Below the pieces are notes generated by a model. It saw nothing but the letters and a program-made list of their open reading frames with translations. It did no database searches and was not told where the DNA came from. Position numbers and translations under genes: made by a program. This document shows positions 7,572 to 14,798 of a stretch of 21,768 nucleotides of DNA, in pieces. This DNA is from Nitrospira sp. UBA2082 (GTDB lineage: Bacteria > Nitrospirota > Nitrospiria > Nitrospirales > Nitrospiraceae). Within the stretch, counting starts at the first letter, position 1. Each line of letters opens with the position of its first letter. The stretch lies in contig DCZO01000001.1 of NCBI GenBank assembly GCA_002331335.1, positions 1 through 21,768 on the forward strand, read 5' to 3'.

Positions 7572-8933
7572 ATGATGGATCAGCAGCCGCGGCGAAAGTC
7601 TTGGGTGGTCGGACCGATGATTGCGATCGCGCTCCTCGGCGGGGTCGTGATCGGCAAGGGCTGGGAGCGGACGGGCCACGCCAGTGAAACTTATGAGGAG
7701 CTCAAGACCTTTTCCGAGGTGCTCAATCAAGTGCAAAGACATTACGTAGACGAGACAAAAGCGAAGGACCTTATCCAAGGGGCGATTCGCGGAATGTTGG
7801 CCACGCTGGATCCGCATTCTGCGTACATGACCCCCGAAATGTATAAGGAGATGCAGGTCGAGACGAAGGGGGAATTCGGCGGCGTGGGCATTCAGATCGG
7901 TGTGAAAGACAACCGGTTGGCCGTCATCGCCCCGATCGAAGGTACGCCGGCGCACCGGGCCGGCATCAAGGCCGGCGATTTCATCGTGAAAGTGAACGAT
8001 GAGACGACGAAAGACCTCACTCTGATGGATGCCGTCCAGAAGATGCGCGGGCCGAAAGGCAGCAAGGTGAATTTGACGATTCAACGGGACGGCACGCCGG
8101 AACCGCTGGTCTTTACCTTGGTGCGCGACACCATCAAGATTGAGAGCGTGAAATCCAAGATGATCGACAACCTCGGCTATGTCCGGCTCACGCAATTCCA
8201 AGAGGCGACGGGAAGAGATTTGGCCAAGGCAATCAAGCAGTTCAGAGAACAAAAAGCACAAGGCGCGATTCTGGATTTGCGGAACAACCCTGGCGGCCTT
8301 CTGACGGCGGCGGTCGATGTCTCCGAACAGTTTCTTCCAAGCGGGAAGCTCGTGGTCTATACCAAGAGCCGGGATGGAAAGAAGGACGAATGGTTCGCCA
8401 AATCCAAAGATCAACTGGAAGATTTGCCGGTCATTGTGCTTGTCAACGAAGGTTCGGCGAGTGCGTCGGAGATCGTCGCGGGTGCGCTGCAGGACTGGGG
8501 GCGTGCGGTGGTGGTCGGGACCACGTCGTTCGGCAAGGGATCAGTCCAGACGATTTTGGCGCTTGGAGACGGATCGGGTCTTCGCCTGACGACCGCGAAG
8601 TATTACACCCCGAAGGGTCGGACCATCCAGTCGACTGGTATTACCCCTGATATCGTGGTGAAGCTCCCTGCGCCGCCCACCGCGAAGGCCGGTGAGGGTA
8701 AACCGGGTGAGAAAGAAGCGGAGTCTAAATCTGTCAAGCCCTCCACTGGGAAAGACGCGCCCCCGGCTGGTGTCAAGCCTCCGGACGAGGCGGGTGCTAA
8801 GAATGGGACGCCTCCGCCGGCTCCGTCCGCCGAGGCACTGGGCGAACCGTCGATTGAACAGGACGCCCAGTTGCAGAAGGCGGTTGAGTTGCTGAAGAGC
8901 TGGAAGATCTTCAAGGAAATGAAACCGTCGTAA
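7572..8933 (+). CDS. ctpA: Carboxy-terminal processing protease (S41, CtpA family)
   Basis: This 453-residue periplasmic serine protease has an N-terminal signal anchor (about 11-30). A PDZ domain lies around 97-180, and the S41 catalytic domain follows. The Ser-Lys dyad is readable as Ser297 in EGSASASEI and Lys322 in TSFGKGSVQ, with the 25-residue spacing of the family. After the catalytic core (to about 366) comes a 60-residue linker rich in Pro, Ala, Lys and Glu, then a short C-terminal helix (DAQLQKAVELL). CtpA proteases trim tails or degrade envelope proteins, and in several bacteria they control peptidoglycan hydrolases, which fits the neighbouring envC. AAGGGA lies upstream of the tandem ATGs. 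Confidence 0.94.
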   Translation: MMDQQPRRKSWVVGPMIAIALLGGVVIGKGWERTGHASETYEELKTFSEVLNQVQRHYVDETKAKDLIQGAIRGMLATLDPHSAYMTPEMYKEMQVETKGEFGGVGIQIGVKDNRLAVIAPIEGTPAHRAGIKAGDFIVKVNDETTKDLTLMDAVQKMRGPKGSKVNLTIQRDGTPEPLVFTLVRDTIKIESVKSKMIDNLGYVRLTQFQEATGRDLAKAIKQFREQKAQGAILDLRNNPGGLLTAAVDVSEQFLPSGKLVVYTKSRDGKKDEWFAKSKDQLEDLPVIVLVNEGSASASEIVAGALQDWGRAVVVGTTSFGKGSVQTILALGDGSGLRLTTAKYYTPKGRTIQSTGITPDIVVKLPAPPTAKAGEGKPGEKEAESKSVKPSTGKDAPPAGVKPPDEAGAKNGTPPPAPSAEALGEPSIEQDAQLQKAVELLKSWKIFKEMKPS

Positions 8934-8944
8934 CGGTTAGACGG

Positions 8945-9412
8945 TTAGATAGTTTCGTCGAGCTTCTGGATGGCTTCGAGCAGAGCTGTTTCCGAACCTG
9001 AGAAGCCCGGAAGCGTTCGCAGCAGGTGCGATTCGATCAGCTGCTTCAGGTCGGCGACTGTGCGGATGCCCAGCCGGAAGTACAGGTAGGTGACAAGCGA
9101 ATCCGAAAGCCCCGGAAGTTTTGACCAGTCCTTCACCTCCGGCGGGAGCGGGGTCTTCAGTTCTTCGTAGGCGCGGATCGTTCCGGTTTCAAGAAACTCC
9201 AAGATCTTTTGGGCGAGGTCCTTTCCAACCCCTTCGATGTCTTCCAGGCCTCCGCGCTGCGCGACGGTCGCCACATCGTCCTCCAAGGCCAGCAGCGAAT
9301 CCGCAGCACGCCGATAGGCACGAACGCGGTACGGGTTTGCCCGTTGAGTCGCGAGCAGGTCGGCCATTGCTCGGAAGAGCTCCGCGATCTGCTGATTATG
9401 TGTGTGCGTCAT
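8945..9412 (-). CDS. Stand-alone helix-hairpin-helix protein, PolX N-terminal-like
   Basis: The 155-residue product resembles the N-terminal 8-kDa-like and HhH part of bacterial family X DNA polymerases. It has NQQIAELFRAMADLL, then NPYRVRAYRRAADSL, the HhH hairpin IEGVGKDLAQKI, and a second hairpin LPGLSDSLVTYL. A third HhH-like piece, RTLPGFSGSETALLEAI, closes it. No polymerase palm or PHP domain follows, so it is a DNA-binding module only. The start at 9412 is chosen because AGGA lies about six bases upstream; longer in-frame extension reaches 9514 and would overlap thiS. It converges on ctpA, with only 11 bases between stops, and diverges from thiS. Function beyond likely DNA binding is unknown. 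Confidence 0.82.
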   Translation of the reverse strand: MTHTHNQQIAELFRAMADLLATQRANPYRVRAYRRAADSLLALEDDVATVAQRGGLEDIEGVGKDLAQKILEFLETGTIRAYEELKTPLPPEVKDWSKLPGLSDSLVTYLYFRLGIRTVADLKQLIESHLLRTLPGFSGSETALLEAIQKLDETI

Positions 9413-9470
9413 CGGCATTCCTATGGGGCCATTGTGCGATGTTCCCGGCCGTTTGGGCAAGGGGCGTTGA

Positions 9471-9500
9471 TTGACAAGGTGAATTCGCGTCTCATAGGAT
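9471..9500 (+). promoter_or_regulatory. Candidate thiS promoter giving a near-leaderless message
   Basis: A perfect TTGACA at 9471-9476 is followed after 18 bases by TAGGAT at 9495-9500, a four-of-six -10 match. The expected start of transcription, near 9507, lies almost on the thiS ATG at 9509. If this promoter is right, the AGGA that could serve as ribosome binding site is part of the -10 and would not be transcribed. On the opposite strand GGGCAA (9455-9460) and ATTGTG (9431-9436) form a weak candidate for the divergent HhH gene. No TPP riboswitch motif is visible here. Confidence 0.4.
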
Positions 9501-9508
9501 GTCGGTCT

Positions 9509-9727
9509 ATGCAAGCGCCTATTCGAATCCAGGTGAACGGCGAGGCGAAGGATTGGCGTGGCGGCGCGACGGTCGCCGATCTGTTGCGGGAGTTAGACAT
9601 CAAGGCCGAGCGAGTGGCGGTCGAGTTGAATCTCGAAATTCTGGATCGCGCCATGTTCGGGCAGCGGTCTCTCAAGGACGGGGATCGGGTGGAAATCCTG
9701 AGCTTCATCGGCGGGGGATCATTCTAA
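9509..9727 (+). CDS. thiS: ThiS sulfur carrier protein with extended C-terminus
   Basis: ThiS is a beta-grasp, ubiquitin-like carrier; its C-terminal Gly thiocarboxylate gives sulfur to the thiazole ring made by ThiG. The 72-residue product has IRIQVNGEAKDW, the GATVADLLRELDI helix, the VAVELNLEILDR strand and LKDGDRVEILSFIGGG. Unlike ThiS proteins that end exactly at Gly-Gly, this one adds Ser-Phe after three glycines before the TAA. The frame is open upstream to 9209, overlapping the HhH gene, but homology begins at ATG 9509. It lies ten bases upstream of thiG, its known partner. Confidence 0.92.
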   Translation: MQAPIRIQVNGEAKDWRGGATVADLLRELDIKAERVAVELNLEILDRAMFGQRSLKDGDRVEILSFIGGGSF

Positions 9728-9737
9728 AGAGGATACT

Positions 9738-10511
9738 ATGGCAGACGATCGGTTGGTGATCGCAGGACGTGAGTTCAAGTCCCGGCTCTGGGTCGGAACG
9801 GGCAAGTACAAGGATTTCGTCGAAACGCAAAAGGCCATCGAAGCGTCCGGTGCTGATGTCGTGACGGTGGCGGTGCGTCGTGTGAACATTACCGACCGCT
9901 CCAAGGACAATCTGCTCGACTACATCGATCCTAAGAAGTACACCATCCTGCCCAACACGGCCGGCTGTTACACGGTGGAGGATGCGGTGCGATATTCCCG
10001 TTTGGCCCGCGCAGCCGGTGTCTCCGACCTGATCAAACTGGAAGTGCTCGGCGATGAGAAAACCTTGTTCCCCGATACGGCAGGTCTGATCGAGGCGGCG
10101 AAGATTCTCATTAAAGAAGGATTTATTGTGCTGCCCTACACCAATGATGATCCGATCGTGGCGAAGAAGTTGGTGGATATTGGATGTCCGGCGGTCATGC
10201 CGTTGGCCGCGCCGATCGGGTCCGGACTGGGCATCCGAAACCCGTATAACCTGAAAATCCTCATGGAGTCCGTTACGGTCCCGGTGATCGTCGATGCCGG
10301 CGTCGGGACAGCGTCCGATGCGGCGCTGGCGATGGAATATGGGGCCGATGCGGTGCTCATGAACACGGCCATTGCCGGTGCGCAGAATCCGCTTGCGATG
10401 GCGGAAGCCATGAAATACGCCGTGTGGGCAGGTCGATTGGCCTACAAGGCCGGTCGGATTCCCAGAAAACTCTATGCGACGGCCAGTAGCCCGATCGAAG
10501 GCATGCTCTAG
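9738..10511 (+). CDS. thiG: Thiazole synthase ThiG
   Basis: ThiG condenses 1-deoxy-D-xylulose 5-phosphate, dehydroglycine and ThiS thiocarboxylate into the thiamin thiazole. The 257-residue TIM-barrel protein has SRLWVGTGKYKDF, VVTVAVRRVNI and LPNTAGCYT. The Schiff-base lysine is Lys100 in DLIKLEVLGDEKTLFPD. Later barrel motifs are VMPLAAPIGSGLGI and VDAGVGTASDAALAMEYGAD. An AGAGGA ribosome binding site precedes the ATG. The TAG stop overlaps the first bases of the following inverted-repeat element, so the last codon boundary may have been set by that insertion. ThiF and ThiH/ThiO, needed for the pathway, are not in this window. Confidence 0.96.
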   Translation: MADDRLVIAGREFKSRLWVGTGKYKDFVETQKAIEASGADVVTVAVRRVNITDRSKDNLLDYIDPKKYTILPNTAGCYTVEDAVRYSRLARAAGVSDLIKLEVLGDEKTLFPDTAGLIEAAKILIKEGFIVLPYTNDDPIVAKKLVDIGCPAVMPLAAPIGSGLGIRNPYNLKILMESVTVPVIVDAGVGTASDAALAMEYGADAVLMNTAIAGAQNPLAMAEAMKYAVWAGRLAYKAGRIPRKLYATASSPIEGML

Positions 10512-10682
10512 CAGGATGGTGAAAAAGCCCGCCAGCTTTGTTCTCGCGTCGCTCAGAGGCTCAACATACGACTCACAGTATGCCTCGCCTCTTCGCTCGC
10601 TGCGGCTGAGCCCGCGGCGTGGCGCGTCTTGGCGCGCCGGGGTTGGGCGGGTGAGATCGGCGGGCTTTTTGACCATCCTGCT
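10510..10682 (+). mobile_element. 173-bp MITE-like element with 24-bp terminal inverted repeats
   Basis: The left end (10510-10533) and the reverse complement of the right end (10659-10682) agree at 23 of 24 bases. Both read AGCAGGATGGT, one differing base, then AAAAAGCCCGCC. Inside lie smaller hairpins: CATAC/GTATG (10565-10569 with 10578-10582) and GGCGCG/CGCGCC (10621-10626 with 10633-10638). No coding capacity for a transposase exists, so it would be non-autonomous. No obvious target duplication is seen at its edges. Because each end pairs a GC block with a run of T or A, the folded element could also act as a transcription terminator between thiG and thiE. Strand is arbitrary. Confidence 0.75.
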
Positions 10683-10735
10683 GGCACTCGTGAAACGCCT
10701 CACGCCTCTCTCTTCACCCCTTACCTGTTTCTCAA

Positions 10736-11362
10736 ATGCGGTCCGTTAGTTTCCGTCTGCTCCTCGTTACCGACCGGACTCAAACGGGTGGTCGATCCCT
10801 TTCAGCTCTCATTCAACAAGCGGTCAACGCCGGATTGCCGGCCGTCCAACTTCGGGAACGTGATCTGTCGACAGGCGAATTGCTTGCGCGGGCGCGCGAG
10901 ATCCAATCGATGACGGCGCCGCGCGCGGTTCCGTTGATTGTGAACGATCGTGTCGATCTTGTGTTGGCCATGAACGCGGACGGTGTGCATCTGCGGGCAA
11001 ACAGTTTGCCGGTGTCCGTTGCGCGTCGGTTGGTCGGAGTCGATCGTCTCGTCGGTGTCTCGACACACTCCATCGGCGAGGTAGAACAAGCGAATCGGGA
11101 TGGGGCGGACTATGTGCTGTTCGGTCCGATTTTCGACACGCCGTCGAAGCGGTCGTTTGGGCCTCCGCTGGGATTGGGGGAACTGGCCGAAGCATGCCGT
11201 CGTTCGGCCATTCCAGTGTTCGCCGTGGGCGGTGTAACAAGTGCATCGGTGCCCGATGTCCGCCGGGCCGGCGCTCATGGTGTCGCCGTGATCGGGGCGA
11301 TTCTGACTCGCGACAATGTTGCTGCGGCGACACGTGACATGCTGGCGTCGTTGATGTCGTAA
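10736..11362 (+). CDS. thiE: Thiamine-phosphate synthase ThiE
   Basis: ThiE joins the pyrimidine diphosphate and thiazole phosphate to make thiamin phosphate. The 208-residue TIM-barrel protein shows LLLVTDR and VQLRERDLSTGEL, which supply the phosphate- and pyrimidine-binding residues. PLIVNDRVDLVLAM, DGVHL, VGVSTHS, the YVLFGPIFDTPSK metal/diphosphate loop and VFAVGGV follow. The length is typical. No clear ribosome binding site precedes the ATG; the upstream 53 bases separate it from the inverted-repeat element, which may have cut it off from thiS-thiG transcription. Confidence 0.94.
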   Translation: MRSVSFRLLLVTDRTQTGGRSLSALIQQAVNAGLPAVQLRERDLSTGELLARAREIQSMTAPRAVPLIVNDRVDLVLAMNADGVHLRANSLPVSVARRLVGVDRLVGVSTHSIGEVEQANRDGADYVLFGPIFDTPSKRSFGPPLGLGELAEACRRSAIPVFAVGGVTSASVPDVRRAGAHGVAVIGAILTRDNVAAATRDMLASLMS

Positions 11363-11410
11363 CAGTTCGTTGCATCTCTGCATTGTCTCGCGCACGATCG
11401 CGCACTCTAG

Positions 11411-11439
11411 TTGACCACCCCTAGGTCGGGTGTTAGAAT
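11411..11439 (+). promoter_or_regulatory. Sigma70-like promoter for the proteasome cluster
   Basis: TTGACC at 11411-11416 and TAGAAT at 11434-11439 are each five-of-six consensus matches with the ideal 17-base spacing. Transcription would begin near 11446. This sits between the thiE stop and mpa, and it rules against the in-frame GTG at 11430 as mpa start, because that codon would lie within the promoter. Nothing resembling an operator is clear. Confidence 0.6.
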
Positions 11440-11474
11440 CCGACACGGATGCACAATGTGCTCTCACCGCCGTT

Positions 11475-13268
11475 ATGGGCGAATCGCCGAGTGGAGGCAT
11501 GGGAGACAGCAAGGGGCGGTCGAACCGATTTCGGTCTCTTCGGGATTCCGTCAAGAAAATCACGCAACAGTTGTCCGATGGTGACGCGGACATGATACAC
11601 AAGAACGACGAGCATGCGCGGGAAGTCGATAAGCTGCGCGTACAAATCCAGTCGATGGAAGAGGAAATCCGCCGGCTGTATCAGTCACGCTACCAACTCG
11701 AACAAGCCAATAAGCAGAACGAAAAGCTCGTTGCCGCCCTGCACGAAGCCAAGGCCCAGATCGAAGCCTTGCGCGCCGAAGTGGACAAGCTGACGGCGCC
11801 GCCGTCTGCGTACGCGATTTTTTCCTGCCTCAACGAAGACGGCACGGGCACGGTGTTCGTGTCGGGACGGAAGATGAAAGTCAGCCTTCATCCCTCCATT
11901 AAGAGTGCGCAGCTGCGGAAGGGGCAGGAAGTCATCCTGAACGAGGCGCTCAACGTCATCGAGGCTAAGGGGTTCGACAGCCAGGGGGAGGTCGTCCGCC
12001 TGAAGGACGTGCTGGAGGGGGGGCGCGCACTCGTGACGCTCCATTTCGACGAGGAAAAAGTCGCGGAACTGGGCGACCCGCTGCTCGTCGAACGGCTGAG
12101 CGTCGGCGACCATCTGCTGTACGACCCTCGCTCCGGGTATGTGATTGAAAAACTGCCCAAGTCAGAAGCGGAAGAACTCGTATTGGAAGAGGTCCCGGAC
12201 GTCGATTATGAACACATCGGCGGCCTCCAGAAAGAATTGGAGCAGGTCCGCGACGCAGTCGAATTGCCCTTCCTCCATCCGCACATTTTTGCCGAATACA
12301 AACTGAGTGCGCCCAAAGGCGTGCTGCTCTATGGGCCGCCGGGCTGCGGGAAGACGCTCATTGCCAAGGCCGTTGCCAACTCGATTGCCAAGAAATTGGG
12401 TTCTCGCGCGGGGAAAGAGATTCGCAGCTATTTCCTGCACGTGAAAGGGCCCGAATTGCTTAATAAGTACGTCGGCGAATCTGAACGGCAAGTGCGCGAG
12501 GTCTTCAAGAAAGCGAAAGAGCGCGCGGAGGACGGTCATCCGGTGATCGTCTTTTTCGATGAAATGGACGCGCTCTTCAGGACTCGGGGCACGGGGATTT
12601 CATCTGATATCGAGTCGACGATCGTGCCGCAGTTCCTCTCCGAGATCGACGGGGTCGAGCGGTTGCGCAACGTGATCGTGATCGGGGCGAGCAACCGACA
12701 GGATTTGATCGACCCCGCCGTGCTCCGCGCCGGGCGGTTGGATGTGAAAGTCAAAGTCGGACGCCCGGACGCGACCGCCGCGCGGGACATTTTCTCGAAG
12801 TATGTGTCGGCAGATCTGCCGTTCGCTCAGGACGAGGTGGACCGTTATGGAGGCGATCGGCAGGCGCTCGTGGATCGGCTGATCGCGAGGACGGTGGAGA
12901 CCATGTATGCCCCGAGTGAAGAAAACAAATTTATTGAAGTCACCTACGCCAACGGCGAGAAGGAAGTGCTGTATTTCAAAGATTTCGCCAGCGGCGCGCT
13001 GATCGAAGGCATTGTGTCACGTGCGAAAAAATTTGCCGTGAAGCGGGCAATCGCCCAGGAAGGACAGGGCCTCCGGTCGGACGATCTGGTGCGGGCCATC
13101 CGTGAAGAATTCAAGGAACACGAAGACCTTCCGAATACAACCAACCCGGATGATTGGGCGAAGGTCGCCGGCAAGAAAGGCGAGAAGATCGTGCATCTTC
13201 GGACGATCAGCGGCGGGCCAAGCGAATCCCGCCAGATCGAAACCGTCACCACCGGGCACTACCTCTAA
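11475..13268 (+). CDS. mpa: Proteasome-associated AAA+ ATPase Mpa/ARC
   Basis: This ring ATPase captures tagged proteins, unfolds them and threads them into the 20S proteasome. From ATG 11475 it has 597 residues, close to the roughly 600 of mycobacterial Mpa. Domains in order: N-terminal coiled coil (about 35-105) that binds Pup in actinobacteria; two OB folds, including VFVSGRKMKVSLHP; the AAA+ domain with Walker A GPPGCGKT and Walker B VIVFFDEMD; DPAVLRAGRLDVK; and a C-terminal region. It ends GHYL, matching the GQYL proteasome-docking motif of Mpa. ATG 11499 is an alternative, but its GGAGG is one base away; 11475 gives MGES like the mycobacterial start. It heads mpa-dop-prcB-prcA-pafA. 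Confidence 0.95.
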   Translation: MGESPSGGMGDSKGRSNRFRSLRDSVKKITQQLSDGDADMIHKNDEHAREVDKLRVQIQSMEEEIRRLYQSRYQLEQANKQNEKLVAALHEAKAQIEALRAEVDKLTAPPSAYAIFSCLNEDGTGTVFVSGRKMKVSLHPSIKSAQLRKGQEVILNEALNVIEAKGFDSQGEVVRLKDVLEGGRALVTLHFDEEKVAELGDPLLVERLSVGDHLLYDPRSGYVIEKLPKSEAEELVLEEVPDVDYEHIGGLQKELEQVRDAVELPFLHPHIFAEYKLSAPKGVLLYGPPGCGKTLIAKAVANSIAKKLGSRAGKEIRSYFLHVKGPELLNKYVGESERQVREVFKKAKERAEDGHPVIVFFDEMDALFRTRGTGISSDIESTIVPQFLSEIDGVERLRNVIVIGASNRQDLIDPAVLRAGRLDVKVKVGRPDATAARDIFSKYVSADLPFAQDEVDRYGGDRQALVDRLIARTVETMYAPSEENKFIEVTYANGEKEVLYFKDFASGALIEGIVSRAKKFAVKRAIAQEGQGLRSDDLVRAIREEFKEHEDLPNTTNPDDWAKVAGKKGEKIVHLRTISGGPSESRQIETVTTGHYL

Positions 13269-13277
13269 CTTAATCTC

Positions 13278-14777
13278 ATGCAGGAACAGACCTCGACGAA
13301 TCGCGCACGAGTGCTGGGTACGGAAACGGAGTTCGGCATCGCGGCGAAGGAGCGTGCTGCGGCGGATCCCGTGACCGCCTCCATTGCCGTCATCGGGCAC
13401 TATCGGGGACTGCCTGCCCCAAACGCGATCTGGGACTACGAAAACGAAAATCCGCTCGTAGACGCCCGGGGATTCGAAGTCGACGGGGAGCGCGAGCGGC
13501 CGAATCCTGACTACAACCGGCAACTCAACAAAGTCCTCGCCAACGGCGGGCGGTTGTACGTCGATGGCGCCCATCCGGAGTACTCCACGCCGGAGTGTTC
13601 GGTTCCGCGGGAGGTGGTGGCGTTCGAGCGGATTGGAGAACGGATCCTGGCGCAGAGCCTTCAGGAACTCGCGAAGGTGCGCGGGAGCGAACAGTATCTC
13701 TTGTACAAGAACAACTCCGACGGAAAGGGCAATAGCTACGGGTACCATGAGAACTACCTGGTCTCGCGGGCGGTGCCGTTCGAAAAGATCGTCCGGGTGC
13801 TCACGCCGTTTTTGGTGACGAGGCCGGTCTTTGCCGGGGCCGGAAAGGTCGGCGCGGAGAATCAGACCGCTCCAGCCGAGTATCAAATCTCCCAGCGCGC
13901 CGATTTTTTCGAGTGCCTGGTCGATCTGAATACGATGGTCAAGCGGCCGATCATCAATTCACGCGACGAGCCGCATGCCGATTACGCCAAGTTTCGCCGT
14001 CTCCATGTCATTGCGGGCGATGCCAATATGGCGGAGGTCTCCACCTATCTGAAGGTGGGAACCTTGGACATCGTGCTGGAACTGTTGGAAGCCGGTGCTG
14101 AGTTACCACAGGTGGAACTGGAGGAGCCGGTTCGGGCATTCAAACAGGTTTCGCGCGATCTGGAGATGAAGCAAACGATCAAGCTGGCCGGCGGGCGTCC
14201 GACGACGGCGCTGGAGATTCAGCGCGCGTATCTCGCGGCTGCGACGGCCTCGTACGCCGCGCGCGGTTCAACGCCGGCGACGCAGGAAGTGCTCGCCCGC
14301 TGGGAGGACGTGCTGAGCAAGCTCGAACGAGACCCGCGGCTGTTGGTGAGGGAGTTGGATTGGGTGGCCAAGCGCCATCTGATTGAGTCGTACATGGATC
14401 GGAAAGGTTGCGGGTGGGACGATCCTCGCACCAAGCTCATGGACCTTCAGTATCATGATGTCCGTCCTGAGAAAGGGCTCTTCTATACACTGGAGCGCGG
14501 CGACCATATTGAGCGGATCGTGGAGGAGGCGGAGATCCGGCAGGCCGAATTTACGCCCCCGCCCGGCACCAGGGCGTATTTCCGGGGCCGCTGCGCCGCC
14601 AAGTTCGCTGCGTCACTGTACGGCGCGAGTTGGACCTCGGTGTTGTTCGATGCGGGCAACACGACCATCAAGAAAATCCCGTTGATGGATCCCCATCGCG
14701 GCACACAGGCTTTGACCGGTGGATTGCTCGATGCGGTTGAGACGGTTGATGCCCTCATTGAGAAGCTGAAGGCCTGA
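13278..14777 (+). CDS. dop: Deamidase/depupylase Dop
   Basis: Dop converts the C-terminal Gln of Pup to Glu and also removes Pup from substrates. The 499-residue protein opens with RVLGTETEFGIA. It then has an insertion after the first strands (WDYENENPLVDARGFE) that separates Dop from PafA. The catalytic-aspartate motif LYVDGAHPEYSTPEC has Asp96. YKNNSDGKGNSYGYHENYL, NSRDEPHADYAKFRRLHVI and the C-terminal domain ending LLDAVETVDALIEKL follow mycobacterial Dop closely. It starts nine bases after mpa and ends 21 bases before prcB. No small gene for Pup fits in either gap, whereas actinobacteria place pup between dop and prcB. Confidence 0.94.
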   Translation: MQEQTSTNRARVLGTETEFGIAAKERAAADPVTASIAVIGHYRGLPAPNAIWDYENENPLVDARGFEVDGERERPNPDYNRQLNKVLANGGRLYVDGAHPEYSTPECSVPREVVAFERIGERILAQSLQELAKVRGSEQYLLYKNNSDGKGNSYGYHENYLVSRAVPFEKIVRVLTPFLVTRPVFAGAGKVGAENQTAPAEYQISQRADFFECLVDLNTMVKRPIINSRDEPHADYAKFRRLHVIAGDANMAEVSTYLKVGTLDIVLELLEAGAELPQVELEEPVRAFKQVSRDLEMKQTIKLAGGRPTTALEIQRAYLAAATASYAARGSTPATQEVLARWEDVLSKLERDPRLLVRELDWVAKRHLIESYMDRKGCGWDDPRTKLMDLQYHDVRPEKGLFYTLERGDHIERIVEEAEIRQAEFTPPPGTRAYFRGRCAAKFAASLYGASWTSVLFDAGNTTIKKIPLMDPHRGTQALTGGLLDAVETVDALIEKLKA

Positions 14778-14798
14778 GATCCCAACTCAAGATACGCT

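Noticed and set aside
9209..9508. Long open frame ahead of thiS
   Set aside because: It runs antisense to the HhH gene; ThiS homology begins at ATG 9509.
9413..9508. TPP riboswitch upstream of thiS
   Set aside because: The conserved CTGAGA and ACCTGATCTGGATAATGCCAG-like parts are absent, and the space is short.
11430..11474. Extended N-terminus of Mpa from GTG 11430
   Set aside because: It overlaps the -10 box of a good promoter and lacks homology; ATG 11475 matches the known Mpa beginning.
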